DNA from: Burkholderiales bacterium
GTDB taxonomy: Bacteria; Pseudomonadota; Gammaproteobacteria; Burkholderiales; Burkholderiaceae_C
Direction: 5' to 3'
DNA length: 64,000 bases
NCBI GenBank assembly: GCA_028868855.1
Contig: JAGWTR010000003.1
Coordinates: 1-64,000 of the forward strand
Shown here: positions 20,428 through 30,180 of the stretch, one piece after another
How positions within the stretch are numbered: position 1 is the first letter of the stretch
Layout: every line of letters begins with the position of its first letter
Notes under the pieces: generated by a model
Databases searched by the model: none
The model's input: only the letters and a program-made list of their open reading frames with translations
What the model was told of the DNA's origin: nothing
Position numbers and translations under genes: made by a program

Positions 20428-21975
20428 ATGACTGTTCAAACCCCTCCTGTTTCTTCCGCCCCGCGTCAGGTCGAGGTGGCCATTGCCGGCGTCGGCTTTG
20501 GCGGGCTGTGCATGGCCGTCAAGCTCAAGCAGGCTGGCATCAACGACTTCGTGATCCTGGAAAAGGGAGGCGAGGTGGGCGGCACCTGGCGCGACAACCA
20601 GTACCCCGGGGCCGAGTGCGATGTGCAGTCGCACATGTATTCCTACTCTTTCGAGACCAAGGCCGACTGGTCCAAGCGCTACGCCCCCTGGAGTGAGATC
20701 CAGCAGTACATCCTGGACGTGACCAAGAAGTACGGCATCCGCCCGCACATCCATTTCAACCAGGAAGTGGTCAGCGCCGTCTTCAGTGAAAGCACGGGCC
20801 GCTGGACCATCAAGACCGCCGGGGGCGAGGTCATCAGCGCGCGCCACTGGGTGCTGGCCTCGGGCCCGCTGCACGTGCCGGCCTTCCCCGACATCAAGGG
20901 ACTGGACAACTTCCGTGGCAAGGTCATGCACTCGGCGCAGTGGGACCACGCCTACGACTTGGCGGGCAAAACCGTGGTGTCGCTGGGTTCGGGCGGCAGT
21001 GCCATTCAATACGTCCCCGAGATCGCGCCCAAGGTCAAGCAACTGCATGTGTTCCAGCGCACACCGGCGTGGGTCATTCCGCGTGACACGCGCACCTATT
21101 CAGAGTTCAGCAAGAAGATGTTCGCGGCCCTTCCCTTCACGCGCACCCTGCACCGCTGGCGCTGCTACTGGACCAACGAGTCGCGTGTGTGGCCCATCTT
21201 CAACCCCTGGATGGCCCGCATTGGCGGTGCCGTGCTCAAGAAGTTCATCGCCCACCAGGTGAAGGATCCGGCCCTGGTCAAGAAGCTCACGCCTGACTAC
21301 ACACTGGGCTGCAAGCGCATCCTGATCTCCAACAAGTGGTACCCCACCTTCAACCGCCAGAACGTGGAGCTGGTGACCGAGGGCATCCAGGAGATCCGCG
21401 CGCACAGCATCGTCACCAAGGATGGCCAGGAGCGGCCCATGGATTGCCTGATCCTGGGCACGGGCTTCATCGTCGATCCGCGCATCTACATGAAGAACTT
21501 CGAGATGCGCGGTCGCAATGGACACACCCTGCAAGAGGACTGGAAGACCAGCCCCACCTCGTACCTGGGCATCACCACGGCCAACTATCCCAATATGTAC
21601 CAACTGGTGGGCCCGCACACGGGCCTGGGTCACAACTCCATCATCTTCATGATCGAGGCGCAGGCCGAGTACATCGTCAAATGCATCCAGCTGGTCAAGG
21701 ACAAGGGCGTGGACTTCCTGGACGTCAAGCCCGCCGCCATGACGCGCTTTTTGGGGGAAGTCACCGAGGCGCTCAAGGGCACGGTGTGGTCGTCGGGGTG
21801 CAAGAGTTGGTACCAGACCGCCGAGGGCATCAACTTCGCGATCTGGCCCAACTCGACCTGGAAGTACTGGCTGCAAACCCGCACGGTCAAGTTGGACGAC
21901 TATGAGTTCGTCAAGTGCGGGCGGCCCTCGGTGCAGGTCGATGGCGGCCTCGCCCCGTCCGCCCGCAGCGCCTGA
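20428..21975 (+). CDS. Flavin-containing monooxygenase, Baeyer-Villiger type
   Basis: 515 residues from the ATG at 20428. First Rossmann motif GVGFGGLCMA (FAD), followed by GGTWRDNQYPGAECDV. The Baeyer-Villiger-like fingerprint FxGxxxHxxxW appears as FRGKVMHSAQWD, and a second Rossmann motif SLGSGGSA (NADPH) follows it. This is the class B monooxygenase pattern; D rather than P after the final W is common in the subgroup around 4-hydroxyacetophenone and cyclohexanone-type enzymes. The substrate is unknown, with a ketone or cyclic ketone most likely. Divergent from the AraC regulator. Confidence 0.88.
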   Translation: MTVQTPPVSSAPRQVEVAIAGVGFGGLCMAVKLKQAGINDFVILEKGGEVGGTWRDNQYPGAECDVQSHMYSYSFETKADWSKRYAPWSEIQQYILDVTKKYGIRPHIHFNQEVVSAVFSESTGRWTIKTAGGEVISARHWVLASGPLHVPAFPDIKGLDNFRGKVMHSAQWDHAYDLAGKTVVSLGSGGSAIQYVPEIAPKVKQLHVFQRTPAWVIPRDTRTYSEFSKKMFAALPFTRTLHRWRCYWTNESRVWPIFNPWMARIGGAVLKKFIAHQVKDPALVKKLTPDYTLGCKRILISNKWYPTFNRQNVELVTEGIQEIRAHSIVTKDGQERPMDCLILGTGFIVDPRIYMKNFEMRGRNGHTLQEDWKTSPTSYLGITTANYPNMYQLVGPHTGLGHNSIIFMIEAQAEYIVKCIQLVKDKGVDFLDVKPAAMTRFLGEVTEALKGTVWSSGCKSWYQTAEGINFAIWPNSTWKYWLQTRTVKLDDYEFVKCGRPSVQVDGGLAPSARSA

Positions 21976-22055
21976 GCCCCCTGCGAGCCGCCCGAAAAAC
22001 AGGGAGAGTGCGCACGACCCGGTAAACTGTGTCCCTTTCGAGGTCTTGCTGCTCC

Positions 22056-22820
22056 ATGGCTGTTGTCTCCAAAGGGAACACCCCGCTCATCGTTGATCTG
22101 AAAAGTGCCACGCTGACCCTGGTCGCGGTGGTGCTCAAAACCACCGACTTGGCGGCCCTGGCCCTTGAGTTGGAGGACCGCTTTGGCGCGTCGCCTGATT
22201 TTTTCAGCCACGACCCGGTGGTGATCGACCTCACGCCGGTGCAGGACGCGCCTCATCCCATCAATTTCCCCAAGCTGCTGGCCTTGCTTGAGGCGCACAA
22301 CATGGTGCCCGTGGCGGTCAAAGGCGGTAACGCCGCGCAGATGGCCTCCGCCCAGGCTGCGGGCCTGTTCGATGCGCCCGATGGCCACTCCTCCAAGGTG
22401 CCCACCCGCACCGAAACCGTCGTGCAGGAAGTGGTGCGCGAAGTCGTTCGCGAAGTGCCGGTGCAGGTGCCCGGCGCGGCCGTGCCGACCATGGTGATCG
22501 ACAAGCCCTTGCGCTCGGGCCAGCAGGTCTATGCCAAGGGCGGCGACCTGGTGGTGCTGGCGGCGGTCAACAATGGCGCCGAGGTCATCGCCGACGGCCA
22601 CATTCACGTTTACGCTCCGCTGCGAGGCAAAGCCATTGCGGGCGCGCGCGGCAACCCCGAGGCGCGCATTTTCACCACCTGCCTGGAGCCCGAACTGGTC
22701 TCCATCGCGGGCATTTACCGCACCGCCGAATCGGCGCTGTCCCCGGATGTGCTGGGCAAGCCCGCACAAATCTGGCTGGATGGCGAAAAGCTGATGATGG
22801 CGCCGATCAAACTCAATTAA
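22056..22820 (+). CDS. minC: Septum site-determining protein MinC
   Basis: 254 residues from the ATG at 22056. N-terminal FtsZ-inhibiting domain (TLVAVVLKTTDLAALALELE...), a linker with repeated VVREV (about 125-145), and the C-terminal beta-helix MinD-binding domain (LRSGQQVYAKGGDLVVLAAVNNGAEVIADGHIHVY, then LRGKAIAGARGN). It blocks Z-ring assembly away from midcell. First gene of minCDE, 23 bp before minD. Confidence 0.95.
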   Translation: MAVVSKGNTPLIVDLKSATLTLVAVVLKTTDLAALALELEDRFGASPDFFSHDPVVIDLTPVQDAPHPINFPKLLALLEAHNMVPVAVKGGNAAQMASAQAAGLFDAPDGHSSKVPTRTETVVQEVVREVVREVPVQVPGAAVPTMVIDKPLRSGQQVYAKGGDLVVLAAVNNGAEVIADGHIHVYAPLRGKAIAGARGNPEARIFTTCLEPELVSIAGIYRTAESALSPDVLGKPAQIWLDGEKLMMAPIKLN

Positions 22821-22843
22821 TCGCTTACAAGGACTTGATACCG

Positions 22844-23659
22844 ATGGCCAAAATCGTCGTGGTGACCTCCGGCAAGGGAGGGGTGGGCAAGACCACCACC
22901 AGCGCCAGCTTTTCGTCCGGTCTGGCCCTGCGCGGCCACAAGACCGTCGTGATCGACTTTGACGTCGGCCTGCGCAACCTCGACCTCATCATGGGGTGCG
23001 AGCGCCGCGTGGTCTATGACGTCATCAACGTCATCAACGGCGAAGCCAACCTGCACCAGGCCCTGATCAAGGACAAGCAGTGCGACAACCTGTACGTGCT
23101 GCCTGCCTCGCAGACGCGCGACAAAGATGCGCTGTCCAAGGAAGGCATCGAAAAGATCCTGATCGACCTGGCCGAGATGGGCTTTGAATACATCATCTGC
23201 GACTCGCCCGCCGGCATCGAAACCGGTGCCTTGCTGGCCATGCACTTTGCCGACGAGGCGCTGGTGGTGACCAATCCCGAAGTCTCGTCCGTGCGCGATT
23301 CGGACCGCATCCTGGGCATGCTGGCCTCCAAGACCAAGCGCGCCATTGAAGGCCAGACGCCCATCAAGGAACACCTGCTCATCACCCGCTACAACCCGAG
23401 CCGGGTTGAAGAGGGCCAGATGCTGTCGCTGGACGATATTCAAGAGATCCTGCGCATTCCGCTGATCGGCGTGATCCCCGAATCGGAGTCCGTGCTGCAA
23501 GCCTCCAACCAGGGCGTCCCCGCCATCCACTTGGCGGAATCGGACGTGTCCGAGGCCTACAAGGATGTGATCGCCCGTTTCCTGGGTGAAGAAAAGCCCA
23601 TGCGTTTTGTCGATGCCGTGAAGCCGAGCTTCTTCAAGCGCATGTTCGGTGGGAGGTAA
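22844..23659 (+). CDS. minD: Septum site-determining ATPase MinD
   Basis: 271 residues from the ATG at 22844 with AAGGA upstream. Deviant Walker A KGGVGKTTTSA, switch regions IDFDVGLRNLDL and CDSPAGIETGAL, and a C-terminal amphipathic membrane-targeting helix (KPSFFKRMFGG). It recruits MinC to the membrane and is released by MinE to drive pole-to-pole oscillation. Followed by minE after 6 bp. Confidence 0.97.
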   Translation: MAKIVVVTSGKGGVGKTTTSASFSSGLALRGHKTVVIDFDVGLRNLDLIMGCERRVVYDVINVINGEANLHQALIKDKQCDNLYVLPASQTRDKDALSKEGIEKILIDLAEMGFEYIICDSPAGIETGALLAMHFADEALVVTNPEVSSVRDSDRILGMLASKTKRAIEGQTPIKEHLLITRYNPSRVEEGQMLSLDDIQEILRIPLIGVIPESESVLQASNQGVPAIHLAESDVSEAYKDVIARFLGEEKPMRFVDAVKPSFFKRMFGGR

Positions 23660-23665
23660 GCCGCC

Positions 23666-23929
23666 ATGTCCTTTCTCTCCTTCTTTCTGGGCGAAAAGAA
23701 AAAGTCCGCCAGCGTGGCCAAAGAGCGCTTGCAGATCATCCTCGCCCATGAACGCAACGGACGCAACAGCAACCCGGACTACCTGCCGGCGCTGCAGCGC
23801 GAACTGGTCGCGGTGATTTCCAAGTACATCGCCATCAACGCCAATGACCTCAAGGTCAGCCTGGAACGCCAGGACAACCTGGACGTGCTCGAAGTCAAGA
23901 TCGAACTGCCCGATGGAGCGCGCCCATGA
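23666..23929 (+). CDS. minE: Cell division topological specificity factor MinE
   Basis: 87 residues, normal length. An N-terminal membrane-binding and anti-MinCD helix ([20 protein letters not shown], then [10 protein letters not shown]) is followed by the topological specificity domain ([17 protein letters not shown], then [12 protein letters not shown]). It stimulates MinD ATPase activity. Its stop overlaps the ATG of the ProQ-domain gene by 4 nt, suggesting a fourth gene in the operon. Confidence 0.97.
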   Translation: MSFLSFFLGEKKKSASVAKERLQIILAHERNGRNSNPDYLPALQRELVAVISKYIAINANDLKVSLERQDNLDVLEVKIELPDGARP

Positions 23930-24537
23930 CCTCGACCCCCGAGACGCCCCCCCTGGCCGAAGCCGCCACGCCATCCGCCCCCGAGATGAGCCCCGCCGCC
24001 TGTGCCCAGCAGCTCAAGCAGTTGTTCCCGGCCCTGTTCGGCGGCGTGGCCAAGCCCTTGAAGCTGCGCATCCAGGCCGACATTCAGGAGCGTGCGCCGG
24101 GGGTGTTCACCAAGCCGGTGCTGTCGGCCTTCCTGCGCCGCTACACGGCCAGCCACGCCTATCTGGTGGCCATCACCAAGGCCGCGCAGCGCTTTGACCT
24201 GGATGGCGCGCCCGCCGGTGAACTCAGCGACGAGCACCGCAAGGTCGCCCAAGACGAGCTGACGCGCCGCCGCGCCAACACTGAAGCGCGCCGCACTGCC
24301 GAAGAAGCGAGCCGCGCGCTGGAAGACCAGCAACGCCATAACCGCGCCCACCTGCTGCATGACTTCGAACGCACCACACTGACCGAGGCGAACTTCTGCG
24401 CACTCAAGGGCGTGTCGGCCGAGGAACTGCCCGGCCTGCTTGAGCGGGCCCGTCAGGAAGCCCAAGAGCGCCCGCCGCAGCTTGATCCGCGGGAGCAGCG
24501 CCAGCGTCGCCCAGGTGGCGCACCACGGCGTCGCTGA
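23926..24537 (+). CDS. ProQ/FinO-domain RNA-binding protein
   Basis: 203 residues. The ProQ/FinO domain is at about 22-110: [43 protein letters not shown]. The C-terminus is basic and Arg/Gln-rich ([15 protein letters not shown]). Proteins of this family are RNA chaperones that stabilise or match small RNAs with mRNAs. The ATGA overlap with minE links its expression to the division operon. Length and tail differ from E. coli ProQ, so I give no symbol. Confidence 0.85.
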   Translation: MTSTPETPPLAEAATPSAPEMSPAACAQQLKQLFPALFGGVAKPLKLRIQADIQERAPGVFTKPVLSAFLRRYTASHAYLVAITKAAQRFDLDGAPAGELSDEHRKVAQDELTRRRANTEARRTAEEASRALEDQQRHNRAHLLHDFERTTLTEANFCALKGVSAEELPGLLERARQEAQERPPQLDPREQRQRRPGGAPRRR

Positions 24538-24570
24538 GGACAACCGACCCTAGCAATGGAGAGCCCGAGC

Positions 24571-25800
24571 ATGCCCAAACTCAAGTACTTGACCCTGGTC
24601 CTGGCCGCCAGTTCCGGCCTGTGTGCCGCTCAGAACATCAAGATCGCGCTGACGGGCCCCTTCAGCGGCGGCTCGGCGCCAATGGGCGTGTCGACCCGCG
24701 ATGGCGCCAAACTGGCCATCCAGGAGGTCAACGCAGCGGGCGGCGTGTCCTTCGGTGGCAAGAAGCACCCGATCGACATCGTCGAACGCGACGACGAGGC
24801 CAAGAACGAACGCGGCGCGCTGGTGGCGCAGGAAATCGCCTCGATGGATGACGTGGTGGCCGTGGTCGGCACCGCCAACACCGGCGTGGTGCTGGCCGGT
24901 GACAAGTTCTACCAGCAGGCCAAGAAGCCGCGCATCATCTCGGTGGCGGCCGGTTCGGCGGCGATGGGCCAGTGGGTGAAAGAGGGCCAGGTGGTGCCCA
25001 AGGGCGAGCTGTATGCCTTCCGCTTCTCGGCCAATGACGGCGTGCAGTCCGAGACCATTCTCGAAGAAGCCATCAAGAAGCGCGGGCTCAAGAAGGTCGC
25101 GATTCTGGCGGACGACACCAACTACGGCGTGTCCGGCCGGGAAGACCTGCTCTCGCGCCTCAAGGGGATGCCGGGCGTGGCGGTCGTGACCGTCGAGAAA
25201 TTCTCGATCGGCTCGAAAGACATGACCGCCCAATTGCTCAAGGCCAAGACCTCGGGCGCTGAGGGCCTGTTTGTGGTCGGCATCGGCCCGGAGCTGGCGG
25301 CCATTGCCACCGGCATGAACAAGCTGGGCTTCAAGGTGCCGATGCTGGGTTCGTGGACCTTGTCCATGGGCAACTTCCTCGATAACGCAGGCCCCGCCGC
25401 CAATGGCGCGATGATGCCGCAGACCTTCATCCAGGAAGGCTTCACGCCGCGTGCCAAAGCCTTCATTCAACGCTACCAAACCACGTACAAGGTCGACCGC
25501 ATCCCCTCGCCAGTGTCGGCCGCGCAGGGCTATGACAGCATCAAGGTGCTGGTCGCGGCCATTGAGCAGGCCGGGTCAACGAATGGCAAGGCCATCAAGG
25601 ACGCGCTGGAGAACCTGCAAAAGCCGGTGGAAGGCGCCATCGCCAAGTGGACCAAACCCTACAGCACCTGGGACCCAGCTCGCCCCGACACCCATGAAGC
25701 GTTCCGCAAAGAGCGCGTGGTGATGGGCGTGGTCAAGGATGGCCGCGTGACCTTCGCCCATGACGAAGACCGCAAGCGCCTGGAGCAGCTGGACCGCTAG
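24571..25800 (+). CDS. ABC transporter substrate-binding protein, branched-chain amino acid type
   Basis: 409 residues from the ATG at 24571, preceded by GGAGAG; an ATG five codons upstream is less likely. Signal peptide LTLVLAASSGLCAAQ, then the Peripla_BP_6/LivK fold: IKIALTGPFSGGSAPMGVST, DGAKLAIQEVNAAGGV, DDEAKNERGALVAQEI. It captures a substrate in the periplasm for the LivH/MG/F transporter encoded directly downstream. HAAT-family binders take branched-chain amino acids but also amides, urea or aromatic acids, so the substrate is not fixed by sequence. Likely the first gene of the transporter operon. Confidence 0.88.
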   Translation: MPKLKYLTLVLAASSGLCAAQNIKIALTGPFSGGSAPMGVSTRDGAKLAIQEVNAAGGVSFGGKKHPIDIVERDDEAKNERGALVAQEIASMDDVVAVVGTANTGVVLAGDKFYQQAKKPRIISVAAGSAAMGQWVKEGQVVPKGELYAFRFSANDGVQSETILEEAIKKRGLKKVAILADDTNYGVSGREDLLSRLKGMPGVAVVTVEKFSIGSKDMTAQLLKAKTSGAEGLFVVGIGPELAAIATGMNKLGFKVPMLGSWTLSMGNFLDNAGPAANGAMMPQTFIQEGFTPRAKAFIQRYQTTYKVDRIPSPVSAAQGYDSIKVLVAAIEQAGSTNGKAIKDALENLQKPVEGAIAKWTKPYSTWDPARPDTHEAFRKERVVMGVVKDGRVTFAHDEDRKRLEQLDR

Positions 25801-25836
25801 CCTGACCGCGTCGGGGCAGGACACCAAGGAGTGCTT

Positions 25837-26715
25837 TTGGACTGGATGGTCATCGCCCAAATGTCGGTGTCGGGCGGGGCCATGGGCATGGCCTATGCGC
25901 TCATCGCCTACGGTTTTCAACTAACGTACGCCCCCTCGCGCAGCCTGAATTTCGGGCAGGCCGAGGCGGTGATGCTCTCGGCCTTTGTGGCCCTGTCATT
26001 GATCGGCACCGGCATGCCCTATGCCCTGGCGCTGCTGCTGACACTGGCCTTTGGTGCCCTGCTGGGGCTGTTGGTCGAACGCCTGGGCGTGCGGCTGGCG
26101 CTGCAGCAAAAGAGCGAAGGCTGGATCTTGCTGACCATCATCCTGGGCCTGTTCAGCACTTCGGTGGCTGAGAACCTGTGGGGGCGTGACGACCGGCCCT
26201 TGCCGACGCCCATCCCCTCGACCCCCATCACGCTGGGCACGATTTCGATCACCTGGTATGAGGTGTCCATCGTCGCGGGGGCCTTGCTGTTGATGGCGGG
26301 CATCGAGTTGTTCCGCCGCAAAACACTGCTGGGCAAGGCCGTGGACGCCGTCGCCGCCGACGCGGGCGTGGCCGAACTCATGGGCATCAACTCGCAGCGC
26401 GCCGTGGCCCTGGCCTATGCGCTGTCTGGCGCGACAGCCGCGTTCGCGGGCATCCTGATCGCCCCCATCACCACGGTCGGGCCGACCATGGCTGGCGGCC
26501 TGGTCCTCAAGTCCTTCAGCGTGGCCGTGGTGGCGGGGCTCGAATCAGGCTTTGGCGTGGTGCTGGCCGGTGTCGTGCTGGGGGCGCTCGAAAGCCTGTC
26601 GAGCCTCTATCTGGGCTCGGGCTGGCGCGAAGCCCCGGGCATTGTGCTGTTGATTGGCGTGCTGGCGCTGCGGCCCAATGGCCTGTTCGGCACCGCCACG
26701 ATCCGCAAGGTGTGA
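25837..26715 (+). CDS. LivH-type ABC transporter permease
   Basis: About 292 residues, very hydrophobic, with eight or so membrane segments. The family motif in the EAA loop is visible in KAVDAVAADAGVAELMGIN, followed by LAYALSGATAAFAGIL. I place the start at the TTG at 25837 because AAGGAG ends 5 bp before it; the GTG at 25831 overlaps that site. One permease half of the HAAT importer, pairing with the LivM part of the next gene, which starts 1 bp after this stop. Confidence 0.88.
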   Translation: MDWMVIAQMSVSGGAMGMAYALIAYGFQLTYAPSRSLNFGQAEAVMLSAFVALSLIGTGMPYALALLLTLAFGALLGLLVERLGVRLALQQKSEGWILLTIILGLFSTSVAENLWGRDDRPLPTPIPSTPITLGTISITWYEVSIVAGALLLMAGIELFRRKTLLGKAVDAVAADAGVAELMGINSQRAVALAYALSGATAAFAGILIAPITTVGPTMAGGLVLKSFSVAVVAGLESGFGVVLAGVVLGALESLSSLYLGSGWREAPGIVLLIGVLALRPNGLFGTATIRKV

Positions 26716-26716
26716 G

Positions 26717-28678
26717 ATGGCCACGCGCAAGCACTTGACCCGATCGTCGGGCGCCCGCCTGGCCGAGGTGGCCGCCTTGCTGGTGCTGGCCGGCCTGCCG
26801 CTGTTCATGGGGCACTCCGGCTACGGCATGGGCCTGATGACGCTGCTGCTGATCTACGCCATTGCCCTGATCGGCCTGGATGCCACCGTGGGCTACCTCG
26901 GGCAGGTGAACCTGGCGCACGCCGGCATGCTCGGCATCGGTGCGTATGCCGGAGGCTTGCTGGTGGGCCATGGTTTTGGCCTGCTGCCCGCACTATTGGC
27001 CTCAGGGCTGGTGGGCTTGGTGTTCGGGGCGCTGCTGGCTTTCCCGGCCTTGCGGCTGGAAGGCCCGCAATTCGCGCTGGCCACGCTGTCCTTTGGCTCG
27101 CTCAGTGTGCTGTGCCTCAACGAGCTGGAATCGATCACGCAAGGTGCGCAGGGCCTGTCGGTCAGCCGCCCCCCTTTTCCGGGCGGCCTGGCGATGACGG
27201 CGACCTCCTTTTACTGGCTGACGCTGGCCCTGCTGGGCATGGTCTGGTTCGCCACGCGTCAGTTGTTGGAAGGCCGCTGGGGCTACGCCATCGCGGCGTT
27301 GCGCAACAGCCCCATTGCCACCGATGCACTGGGCATCGGCGCGCTCAAGCACAAGGTGCTGGCCTTTGCCTTTGGCTCGGCCTTGGCCGGTTTTGCGGGC
27401 GGTTTGTATGCGTTCAATCTGGGCTTCTTGCAGCCGCAGGCCTTTGGTTTCGACCTGAGCGTGACGCTGCTATTGGGCAATGTGCTGGGTGGCCGCAAGT
27501 CGGTGTGGGGCGCGCTGGTGGGGGCGGGCCTGGTCGTGCTGCTGCCCAATCTCTTGTCGAACAAGCCGGTGTTCCTGGCCATTGCGGGCCTGGGCGCCTT
27601 GCTGGCGCTGCTCCACCTGGTGCAGTCCTTGCGCCAGCGTGAGGTGCGCTTCCAGTCGGTGGCGCCCGTGGCCGCGATGGCTTTGCTGCTGGGCATCGGC
27701 ATCGTCTCGCCCAACTTGGAAGATTGGCGCAAGGGCTTGTTCGCCCTGATGCTGTTTGCCGTGGTGGTGGGCCTGCCCGATGGCCTGATGGGATTTTTCA
27801 GCCACCAACTGGTCACGCTGCTGCAACTGGCCTCACCGCCCTTGCCAGCCCCCTCGGCCCTCCATGCGGTGCTGCCCACGCTTGAAAAGCGCGCCGAGGC
27901 GGTGCTGCACGTCAAAGACGCCCATCTGTATTTCGGCGGGGTCAAGGCGGTCGATGGCGTGAGCCTGTCCTTGCAGCAGGGTGAGGCGCTGGCCTTGATC
28001 GGGCCCAATGGCTCCGGCAAATCCTCGCTGATCAACCTCATTTCGGGCCTGTACAAGCCGACCTCCGGCGACGTCTGGTTGCGCGCGCAACGCCTCTCGG
28101 GCAAGGGCTTGCTGGCGGCCAGCCGACTGGGGGTGAGCCGCACCTTTCAAAATCTGCAAATCTTTGCCGACCTCAGCACCATCGAAAACGTCGCCATTGC
28201 CATGAAGGACGCCTATCGCCAACCCTGGCCGCTGGTGGCCATGGGCCTGGCCGGCCAGGAAGACCGCCAGGCGATGCGCGATGCACAAGCGCTGCTCACC
28301 TTGGTCGGCTTGCAGGACAAGGCCGCCGTGGTGGCTGCGGACCTGACCTACAGCGACCAGCGCTTCATGGAAATTGCCCGCGCGCTGGCAGCCAAGCCCG
28401 AGGTGCTGATCCTGGACGAGCCGGCGGCCGGCATGTCCAAACCCGATGTCGAGCGACTCAAGCGCGTGATCGCCGCCATCAAGTCGCAGGGCATCAGCAT
28501 CCTCTTGATCGAACACCACCTGGACGTCGTCGCCGAATTGGCCGACCGCGTGATCGTCCTGGACGGTGGCCAGTCCATTGCCGAGGGCACGCCCGCCGAG
28601 GTGCGCGCCGATGCCCGGGTCATCGAAGCGTATCTGGGCTCTTCGGCCCACCATCTGGCGGAGATCGGCGCAGCATGA
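26717..28678 (+). CDS. Fused LivM permease-LivG ATPase
   Basis: 653 residues joining two proteins normally separate. Residues 1 to about 330 are LivM (LIYAIALIGLDATVGYLGQVNLAHAGM, with later membrane segments up to ALLHLVQSL). After extra hydrophobic segments (about 310-370) comes the LivG ATPase from about 395: Walker A LIGPNGSGKSSL near 429, Walker B VLILDEPAAGM near 562, and the LivG-type LLIEHHLDVV switch region. The signature reads DLTYSDQRFMEIARAL, where LivG usually has a GQQ-type signature. It supplies one membrane half and one ATPase to the importer. Its stop overlaps the livF start by 4 nt. Confidence 0.9.
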   Translation: MATRKHLTRSSGARLAEVAALLVLAGLPLFMGHSGYGMGLMTLLLIYAIALIGLDATVGYLGQVNLAHAGMLGIGAYAGGLLVGHGFGLLPALLASGLVGLVFGALLAFPALRLEGPQFALATLSFGSLSVLCLNELESITQGAQGLSVSRPPFPGGLAMTATSFYWLTLALLGMVWFATRQLLEGRWGYAIAALRNSPIATDALGIGALKHKVLAFAFGSALAGFAGGLYAFNLGFLQPQAFGFDLSVTLLLGNVLGGRKSVWGALVGAGLVVLLPNLLSNKPVFLAIAGLGALLALLHLVQSLRQREVRFQSVAPVAAMALLLGIGIVSPNLEDWRKGLFALMLFAVVVGLPDGLMGFFSHQLVTLLQLASPPLPAPSALHAVLPTLEKRAEAVLHVKDAHLYFGGVKAVDGVSLSLQQGEALALIGPNGSGKSSLINLISGLYKPTSGDVWLRAQRLSGKGLLAASRLGVSRTFQNLQIFADLSTIENVAIAMKDAYRQPWPLVAMGLAGQEDRQAMRDAQALLTLVGLQDKAAVVAADLTYSDQRFMEIARALAAKPEVLILDEPAAGMSKPDVERLKRVIAAIKSQGISILLIEHHLDVVAELADRVIVLDGGQSIAEGTPAEVRADARVIEAYLGSSAHHLAEIGAA

Positions 28679-29403
28679 GCATCGCCTTGCAACTCGATGG
28701 CGTGAAGGCGGGCTATGGCCGTGCGGAGGTGCTGCACGGCGTGTCGCTCAAGGTCGAGCAAGGGCAACTGGTCACGCTGATCGGGGCCAATGGCGCGGGC
28801 AAGACCACGCTGATGCGGGCCATCTCCGGCATGCTGCGGCCCACCGATGGCGTGGTCAAGCTGGCAGGGCGCGACATCCAGACTGAGTCCGCGCCTGGCA
28901 TCGTGCGACTGGGCCTGGCACATTGCCCCGAGGGCCGACGCGTATTCGCGCCCTTGAGCGTCGAAGACAACCTGCTGCTGGGCGCCTACCGAAAGCTGCC
29001 CCCCCTGTTGGGCTACCGCAAGAAGGCGGCGGTCGCGCTGGAGCGCATCTACACGCTGTTCCCGCGCCTCAAAGAGCGCCGCACCCAGACCGCCGGCACG
29101 CTGTCGGGCGGCGAGCAGCAGATGCTGGCCATTGGCCGCGCCCTGATGTCCGACCCAAGCGTGCTGCTGCTGGACGAGCCCTCCATGGGCCTGGCCCCGG
29201 TGATGGTCGACGTGGTGGTCGATGCCATCCGCACCCTGCGCCAGCAGGGCGTGACGATGTTGCTGGTGGAGCAGTTCGCGCAAACGGCGCTGTCGGTGGC
29301 CGATTACGTCTATGTGGTCGAGCGCGGCACGATCAGCCTCGAAGGCAAGCCCGAGGACATCCGGCAAAACGAGGCGGTGGTGGCGGCGTATCTGGGGGCC
29401 TGA
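28675..29403 (+). CDS. LivF-type ABC transporter ATP-binding protein
   Basis: 242 residues, normal for LivF. Walker A LIGANGAGKTTLMRAI, signature TLSGGEQQMLAIGRALM, Walker B VLLLDEPSMGLAP, and the H-loop region MLLVEQFAQTAL, where the histidine is replaced by glutamine as is usual in LivF. Second ATPase of the importer and last gene of the operon; a convergent mtnN follows after 24 bp. Confidence 0.93.
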   Translation: MSIALQLDGVKAGYGRAEVLHGVSLKVEQGQLVTLIGANGAGKTTLMRAISGMLRPTDGVVKLAGRDIQTESAPGIVRLGLAHCPEGRRVFAPLSVEDNLLLGAYRKLPPLLGYRKKAAVALERIYTLFPRLKERRTQTAGTLSGGEQQMLAIGRALMSDPSVLLLDEPSMGLAPVMVDVVVDAIRTLRQQGVTMLLVEQFAQTALSVADYVYVVERGTISLEGKPEDIRQNEAVVAAYLGA

Positions 29404-29427
29404 GTGGTGGAGGCCTGCGGCCCCTCC

Positions 29428-30174
29428 TCAAGGGCGCATTTGGCGCAATAAAGCTTCGATGATGGCCACCGAATAATGACAGGCCACGGTGCTGACAAAG
29501 CGCGGAAAGTCGATGTGCGCATCATCGTCGGCCCGATCTGAAATCGTGCGTACCACCGCGTAAGGCACCTGGAAGTCGTGACAAACCTGCGCGACCGCCG
29601 CCCCCTCCATCTCGACCGCCAGCGCCTGCGGCAAGGCCTGACGCAAGCCCGCACAAGCCTGCGCGCAGTGGATGAACTGATCCCCACTGATGATCAAGCC
29701 CTGGTGCACCCTGGCTTGCCCCAAACCCAAGGCCTCCAAGTGGACCTCCGACAGCACGCGCTCGACCGTCTCGCGCACCTGCTGGGTCAAAGCACCAGGC
29801 GGCGACAAGGCATCAAGGCCCAGTCCAGGCAATTCGAACCGGGGGAACAAGGGCGAGGCATCCATGTCGTGCTGCATCAGGGCATCGGCGACCACCACAT
29901 CCCCAACGCGCACGCCATCACCCAAACCACCGGCCACGCCAGTGAACAGCAGCTGATCCACCCCAAATTCGGTCAACAGCACGGTGGACGTGGTGGCAGC
30001 GGCCACCTTGCCGATGCGGGACAGCACGGCGACCACGTCGCGCCCGTGCAGATGCCCCACCCAGAACTCGCGTCCGGCCCGCCGCACCATGGTCTCGTCA
30101 GGCATCACGTCCAGCAGGGCCTGCAACTCTTCGGGCATGGCGGCCATGATGCCAATGCGGCCGGTGGGGTGCAT
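29428..30174 (-). CDS. mtnN: 5'-methylthioadenosine/S-adenosylhomocysteine nucleosidase
   Basis: 248 residues. PNP/UDP phosphorylase fold with the MTAN hallmarks: MAAMPEELQALL (general-acid region), FTGVAGGLGDGVRVGDVVVA, VEMEGAAVAQVCHDF (ribose-binding Met-Glu) and RTISDRADDD (catalytic Asp). It hydrolyses MTA and SAH to adenine plus the thio-sugar in the activated-methyl cycle. The start codon lies only 6 bp from the left end of the mobile element at 30181. Removing both mobile elements would put this ATG 4 nt after the gyrB stop on the same strand, so its original ribosome-binding site and promoter context were lost by insertion. No good ribosome-binding site is visible now. Confidence 0.92.
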   Translation of the reverse strand: MHPTGRIGIMAAMPEELQALLDVMPDETMVRRAGREFWVGHLHGRDVVAVLSRIGKVAAATTSTVLLTEFGVDQLLFTGVAGGLGDGVRVGDVVVADALMQHDMDASPLFPRFELPGLGLDALSPPGALTQQVRETVERVLSEVHLEALGLGQARVHQGLIISGDQFIHCAQACAGLRQALPQALAVEMEGAAVAQVCHDFQVPYAVVRTISDRADDDAHIDFPRFVSTVACHYSVAIIEALLRQMRP

Positions 30175-30180
30175 CAGATC

